Source: Ferruginibacter sp.
GTDB lineage: Bacteria; Bacteroidota; Bacteroidia; Chitinophagales; Chitinophagaceae
DNA: 10,201 bases
Direction of reading: 5' to 3'
NCBI GenBank assembly: GCA_025357775.1
Contig: JANXOQ010000405.1
Coordinates: forward strand, 1 to 10,201
This document shows, piece after piece, positions 7,276 through 10,201 of the stretch (the first letter of the stretch is position 1; each line of letters starts with the position of its first letter). A model generated the notes under the pieces. The model saw only the letters and a program-made list of their open reading frames with translations. It had not been told where the DNA came from and ran no database searches. The translations under genes and the position numbers were made by a program.

Positions 7276-7357
7276 AATTTTCCGGGGTGCTACTACAATT
7301 GGCTGAGATAATACCCGAATAACCTGCTCAAGATAATACTTGCGAAGGGAGAAAGTT
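7276..7357 (+). promoter_or_regulatory. TPP riboswitch (THI box)
   Basis: The core of the thiamin pyrophosphate aptamer is present in order: GGGGTGC at 7284-7290, GGCTGAGA at 7301-7308, ATACCCG at 7311-7317, ACCTG at 7322-7326, GATAAT at 7332-7337 and GCGAAGGGA at 7342-7350. The helices can be traced. P1 is AATTTTC (7276-7282) with GAAAGTT (7351-7357), including one G-T pair. P2 is GGGT (7285-7288) with ACCC (7313-7316). P4 is CCT with AGG. P5 is CAAG (7329-7332) with CTTG (7339-7342), where E. coli thiM has CTGG and CCAG, so the pairing is kept although the bases changed. P3 is short and weak. The aptamer ends 50 bases before the receptor ATG. In Bacteria such elements lower expression when thiamin pyrophosphate is plentiful. 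The off-switch here is not obvious: there is only a 4 bp hairpin (CCGA 7368-7371 with TCGG 7381-7384) before the start codon. Confidence 0.96.
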
Positions 7358-7407
7358 TCTTTTATTACCGATACTACTGCTCGGAATATTCAGCACAAAT
7401 TATTTAC

Positions 7408-9555
7408 ATGAAATTATTATTAAGTGCTTGTTTATTTTGCCTAACAGCTATTTCTTATGCCCAAAGTGAAAAACTATTTAACGATACAAGTTTATTGCAA
7501 CCTATAGAAATAACGGCTGAAAAAGCAACCGAAAGAAATCCTTTTGCAAAAACAAATTTAACCAGAGCAGATTTAAAGCAAAATAATATTGGGCAAGACC
7601 TCCCATTTATATTAAACAATACCCCAAGTGTGGTTGTAAACTCTGATGCGGGCAATGGCGCTGGCTATACAGGGATACGCATACGAGGCACAGATGCAAC
7701 CCGTATAAACGTAACGCTCAATGGAATTCCTTACAATGATGCTGAGAGCCTTGGTACTTTTTTTGTAGATATGCCAGACATTGCTTCAAGTGCTAGCAGC
7801 ATACAAGTACAAAGAGGTGTAGGTACTTCTGCCAATGGCGCAGGCTCTTTTGGTGGCAGTATAAATGTAAGTACAAATGAACTAGTAAGAAAGCAGAATA
7901 TTGAGGTAAACTCTACGATTGGCTCCTATGGTTTGCTTAAAAATACATTGCTTTTTAATAGTGGTATTTTTAATAAAAACTTTACAATAGATGCTCGCAT
8001 GAGCAATATAAAAAGTGATGGTTATATTGATAGAGCTACTGCAAGGTTAACATCTTACTTTGTAAGTGCATCTTTTGTAAATACTAAAAACAGTATACAC
8101 TTAAATGTTTTTACAGGCAAAGAAAAAACATACCAAGCATATTATGGCACTATTGAAGATAGTTTAAAAAACAACAGAACCTATAATAGTGCTGGTACAG
8201 AACGTGCAAGTTCGCCTTACGAAAACCAAGTAGATGATTATACACAAACTCATTATCAATTATTTTATACACACAAGTTTAATAAATATTTAAATGGAAA
8301 TGTCGCTATTTTTCTTACAAAAGGAAAAGGTTTTTATGAGCAATATAAAGCTGAGCAAAAGTTTTCTAAATATGGATTACCTAATTATGGCAGCATAAAA
8401 AAATCAGATATGATTAACCAACTATGGTTATACAATGATTTTTATGGCACTATATTTTCATTGAATTATGATAAAAAAAATACACAATTAATTGTTGGCG
8501 GAGGCTATAATCGCTACGAAGGGCGACACTTTGGTAAAATTATTTTTGCAACTGTGCAAGCTGCTGTTCCACTAAATTATGAATGGTACAATACACCTGC
8601 ACGCAAGTACGATTTTTCTGCCTACGTAAAATGGACACAATCTTTTGGTAAGTATTTCCAAACATTTTTAGATGCACAATTACGAAATGTAGATTACAAT
8701 ATAAATGGGTTTAGAAAAAACCCAAACTTGCAAGTTGGTACTACCAATCTTTTTTTTAACCCAAAACTGGGTGTTACGTTTTCAAAAAATAACCTAAAAC
8801 TCTATGCATCTTTTGGGCATGCTACCAAAGAACCAAATAGAGATGATTTTGAAGCAGGCATTGCCAAACGACCTGCCCCAGAAAAATTAAATGATATAGA
8901 AACAGGCATTGAATACAAAACAAAGAATATAAATATTGGTGCAAATTTTTATTACATGCAATACAAAAACCAACTAGTGCTTGTTGGCAATGTAAATGAT
9001 GTGGGAGCCTATACAAGAACCAATATTAACGATAGTTACAGGACAGGAATAGAATTTTTCGGCAACACAAAATTGAATAAAATATTTTCAGTTTCTGGCA
9101 ATGTAACACTTAGTAAAAACAAAGTAAAAAAATTTACAGAGATAATAGATAATTATGATAATGGAACATTGGTTACTAATTTTTATGACGAAGCTGACAT
9201 TTCATTTTCCCCAAATGTAATAAGCAGTTTTGTGGTAAATATAAACCCAGTAAAAAACACTTCTCTTATTTTTACTAGCAAATATGTAAGCAAACAATAC
9301 TTAGATAATACAAGTAATAATAACAGAAAGCTAAATGAATTTTTTACACAAGATGCACGTATAGGTTATACTTTACAAGGCACTAAAAATAGTGAAGTAC
9401 ATTTTTATTTTCAAGCCAATAATATTTTTTCAAAATTATATGAGCCTAATGGCTATACAAGCAGCTATATTTCTGGTGGAGAATTTATTACGGAAAATTA
9501 TTATTTTCCCATGGCACCAGCAAATATTGTATTTGGGGTAAATATAAAAATGTAA
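7408..9555 (+). CDS. TonB-dependent outer-membrane receptor, predicted thiamin uptake
   Basis: This 715-residue protein has a signal peptide (1 to about 18, ending AISYA) and a possible TonB box, PIEITAE, at 32-38. A plug domain follows at about 45-158, with GIRIRGTDATRINVTLNGIP at 89-108, an IQVQRGVGTSANGAGSFGG segment near 132-150 and INVST after it. The rest is a 22-strand-type barrel rich in alternating aromatic strands and ends in ANIVFGVNIKM. It should import a ligand through the outer membrane using energy from TonB-ExbBD. It lacks the N-terminal carboxypeptidase-like domain of SusC proteins and is closer in length to BtuB-type vitamin receptors. The TPP riboswitch directly upstream makes thiamin, its phosphates or a thiamin precursor the likely substrate; TPP-controlled outer-membrane receptors are known in Bacteroides. 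The ATG at 7408 is chosen because it starts the signal peptide. A terminator follows at once, so it is monocistronic and no inner-membrane transporter such as PnuT is next to it. Confidence 0.93.
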   Translation: MKLLLSACLFCLTAISYAQSEKLFNDTSLLQPIEITAEKATERNPFAKTNLTRADLKQNNIGQDLPFILNNTPSVVVNSDAGNGAGYTGIRIRGTDATRINVTLNGIPYNDAESLGTFFVDMPDIASSASSIQVQRGVGTSANGAGSFGGSINVSTNELVRKQNIEVNSTIGSYGLLKNTLLFNSGIFNKNFTIDARMSNIKSDGYIDRATARLTSYFVSASFVNTKNSIHLNVFTGKEKTYQAYYGTIEDSLKNNRTYNSAGTERASSPYENQVDDYTQTHYQLFYTHKFNKYLNGNVAIFLTKGKGFYEQYKAEQKFSKYGLPNYGSIKKSDMINQLWLYNDFYGTIFSLNYDKKNTQLIVGGGYNRYEGRHFGKIIFATVQAAVPLNYEWYNTPARKYDFSAYVKWTQSFGKYFQTFLDAQLRNVDYNINGFRKNPNLQVGTTNLFFNPKLGVTFSKNNLKLYASFGHATKEPNRDDFEAGIAKRPAPEKLNDIETGIEYKTKNINIGANFYYMQYKNQLVLVGNVNDVGAYTRTNINDSYRTGIEFFGNTKLNKIFSVSGNVTLSKNKVKKFTEIIDNYDNGTLVTNFYDEADISFSPNVISSFVVNINPVKNTSLIFTSKYVSKQYLDNTSNNNRKLNEFFTQDARIGYTLQGTKNSEVHFYFQANNIFSKLYEPNGYTSSYISGGEFITENYYFPMAPANIVFGVNIKM

Positions 9556-9556
9556 T

Positions 9557-9573
9557 AAAGGTTGCCTTTTTTT
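9557..9573 (+). terminator. Intrinsic terminator of the TonB receptor gene
   Basis: AAAGG (9557-9561) and CCTTT (9565-9569) form a 5 bp stem around a TTG loop, and the T run continues to 9573. It begins one base after the TAA stop and overlaps a second in-frame TAA at 9556-9558. The position and T tail suit a compact rho-independent terminator, though the stem is short. Confidence 0.65.
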
Positions 9574-9717
9574 AAATAAATTATCAAACTGAAAGAAACT
9601 GCTTATTATTTATATGTAAGAATAATGCGCTTTTAAAACAAAATTTTAAACTCTTTGCAATAGACTTAAGCTAAATATTAATTTAGATATAAGCTGACTT
9701 TTTCTAATAAATTGGCA

Positions 9718-10038
9718 CTAAACATTTGTATTGCAAAGCAGCTGAGGCAAACATTTTCTAGATAATACTTTTTTTGCAAATGCTTCAAGCCAAGGCATCA
9801 CTTTCTTTCTTGCATTTTTAATTCAGTTTCATTATTTATACTTTGCAGTATAAACTCCCAATGTGCAGGTGCAATTTCAATAATCCTTTTATTAGTTTTC
9901 ACTTTTATAAATCCCAAATTTTTATAATCAAAACTATCAAGCACTATTTCTTTAGTACCTAAAACGCTTACTTTTTACAGTTTGCATAAGCTTTATGAAT
10001 TCTATTTTTGAAACTTTTATACCAATGTAACTACACAT
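9718..10038 (-). pseudogene. Broken SRAP (SOS-response-associated peptidase, YedK/HMCES family) gene
   Basis: Three - strand segments in shifting frames line up in order with the N-terminal third of an SRAP protein. Segment one starts at an ATG at 10038 and reads MCSYIGIKVSKIEFIKLMQ, then reaches a TAA at 9952-9954. It matches the MCYYNGIKVSRAEFIRL-type start I recall from Bacteroidota SRAPs, including Cys2, the residue that links to abasic sites in DNA. Segment two (9974-9798, different frame) contains SFDYKNLGFIKVKTNKRIIE and then IAPAHWEFILQS, like the FDY...IKP...EI...WEFIP region. Segment three (9801-9718, third frame) has VMPWLEAFAKK and SRKCL, like the IPWLNAxAE and RRCL region, with the conserved Asn changed to Glu. 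The GFYEW and C-terminal histidine parts are not found. At least two frameshifts and the loss of the distal part mean it is not functional. Intact SRAPs shield abasic sites in single-stranded DNA. I see nothing recognisable in 9574-9717. Segment three is the least certain. Confidence 0.65.
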
Positions 10039-10053
10039 ATATATTAATATTTG

Positions 10054-10084
10054 TAAAAAAATAGCAGTGTAAAACACTGCTATT
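10054..10084 (-). terminator. Strong intrinsic terminator on the - strand
   Basis: AATAGCAGTGT (10060-10070) and ACACTGCTATT (10074-10084) form a perfect 11 bp stem with a 3-base loop. Read on the - strand the stem is followed by a run of seven T (A run at 10055-10061 on the + strand). It lies 22 bases past the stop codon of the membrane protein that enters from the right edge and so should end that transcript. It also separates it from the SRAP remnant beginning at 10038. Confidence 0.88.
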
Positions 10085-10106
10085 AATAATTAATTTATTT
10101 AAAATT

Positions 10107-10201
10107 TCAATGTGTTACTTTTAAAATTTCGTTATCACTATGTTTGTATTTAAATAAAAATATAAATAATATTAAGATAACCGCTGCATATCCAGCAAAG
10201 C
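10107..10201 (-). CDS. C-terminal end of a membrane protein, perhaps a transporter (partial)
   Basis: The frame entering from the right edge gives 30 residues and a TGA at 10107-10109. It holds one hydrophobic helix, GYAAVILILFIFLF, followed by a short charged tail (KYKHSDNEILKVTH), which is how many multi-helix transporters such as MFS or similar carriers end. Both other - strand frames stop earlier. Support comes from the strong terminator just after it. The family cannot be named from this fragment. Confidence 0.7.
   Translation of the reverse strand, partial: FAGYAAVILILFIFLFKYKHSDNEILKVTH

Noticed and set aside
7425..7434. Lipobox (LSAC) in the TonB receptor signal peptide
   Set aside because: The cysteine is at residue 8, too close to the N-terminus for signal peptidase II processing; a normal signal peptide cut after AISYA fits better.
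10054..10084. Inverted repeat as an insertion-sequence end
   Set aside because: There is no transposase or matching copy nearby, and the T run on the - strand just after a stop codon fits a terminator fully.

Overview
The window looks like a chromosomal segment of an AT-rich Bacteroidota member, most likely close to the Chitinophagaceae. The grounds are the TonB-dependent receptor, tandem GIN-domain (DUF2807) secreted proteins, a very large modular secreted beta-protein with a C-terminal module I associate with that family, start codons without Shine-Dalgarno sequences, and heptamer-phased repeats between genes. The taxonomic call rests on protein style from memory, not on a search.

Layout, left to right. 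The left edge holds the last codons of an unidentified gene. Then comes aroC (chorismate synthase, + strand, 197-1210), whose start codon sits at the end of a short heptamer-phased repeat. It converges on a 1261-residue secreted protein (- strand, 1249-5034) built from two copies of a jelly-roll plus Ig-like module, a beta-propeller-like region and a short C-terminal module. The 516 bp from 5035 to 5550 hold no intact gene: there is a possible small decayed reading frame and a small hairpin. Two - strand GIN-domain paralogs follow (5551-6264 and 6443-7144), separated by a 178 bp spacer with a six-unit heptamer repeat. A divergent intergenic region then carries a clear TPP (thiamin pyrophosphate) riboswitch (7276-7357) in front of a TonB-dependent outer-membrane receptor (7408-9555). 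The receptor gene ends in two stop codons and a compact terminator. To the right, the - strand carries the broken N-terminal part of an SOS-response-associated peptidase (SRAP/YedK/HMCES family) gene (about 9718-10038). I see nothing in 9574-9717. The right edge has a strong - strand terminator and the last 30 codons of a membrane protein running in from outside.

The genes do not form one pathway. The best functional link is between the riboswitch and the receptor: thiamin pyrophosphate sensing should control uptake of thiamin or a related compound across the outer membrane. aroC is a housekeeping gene of the shikimate pathway. The two GIN proteins look like a diverged duplicate pair. I found no CRISPR array, defence island, transposase, tRNA or rRNA. 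The most noteworthy items are the SRAP fossil, the exact conservation of rung spacing between the two GIN paralogs despite different corner motifs, and the heptamer-phased intergenic repeats.
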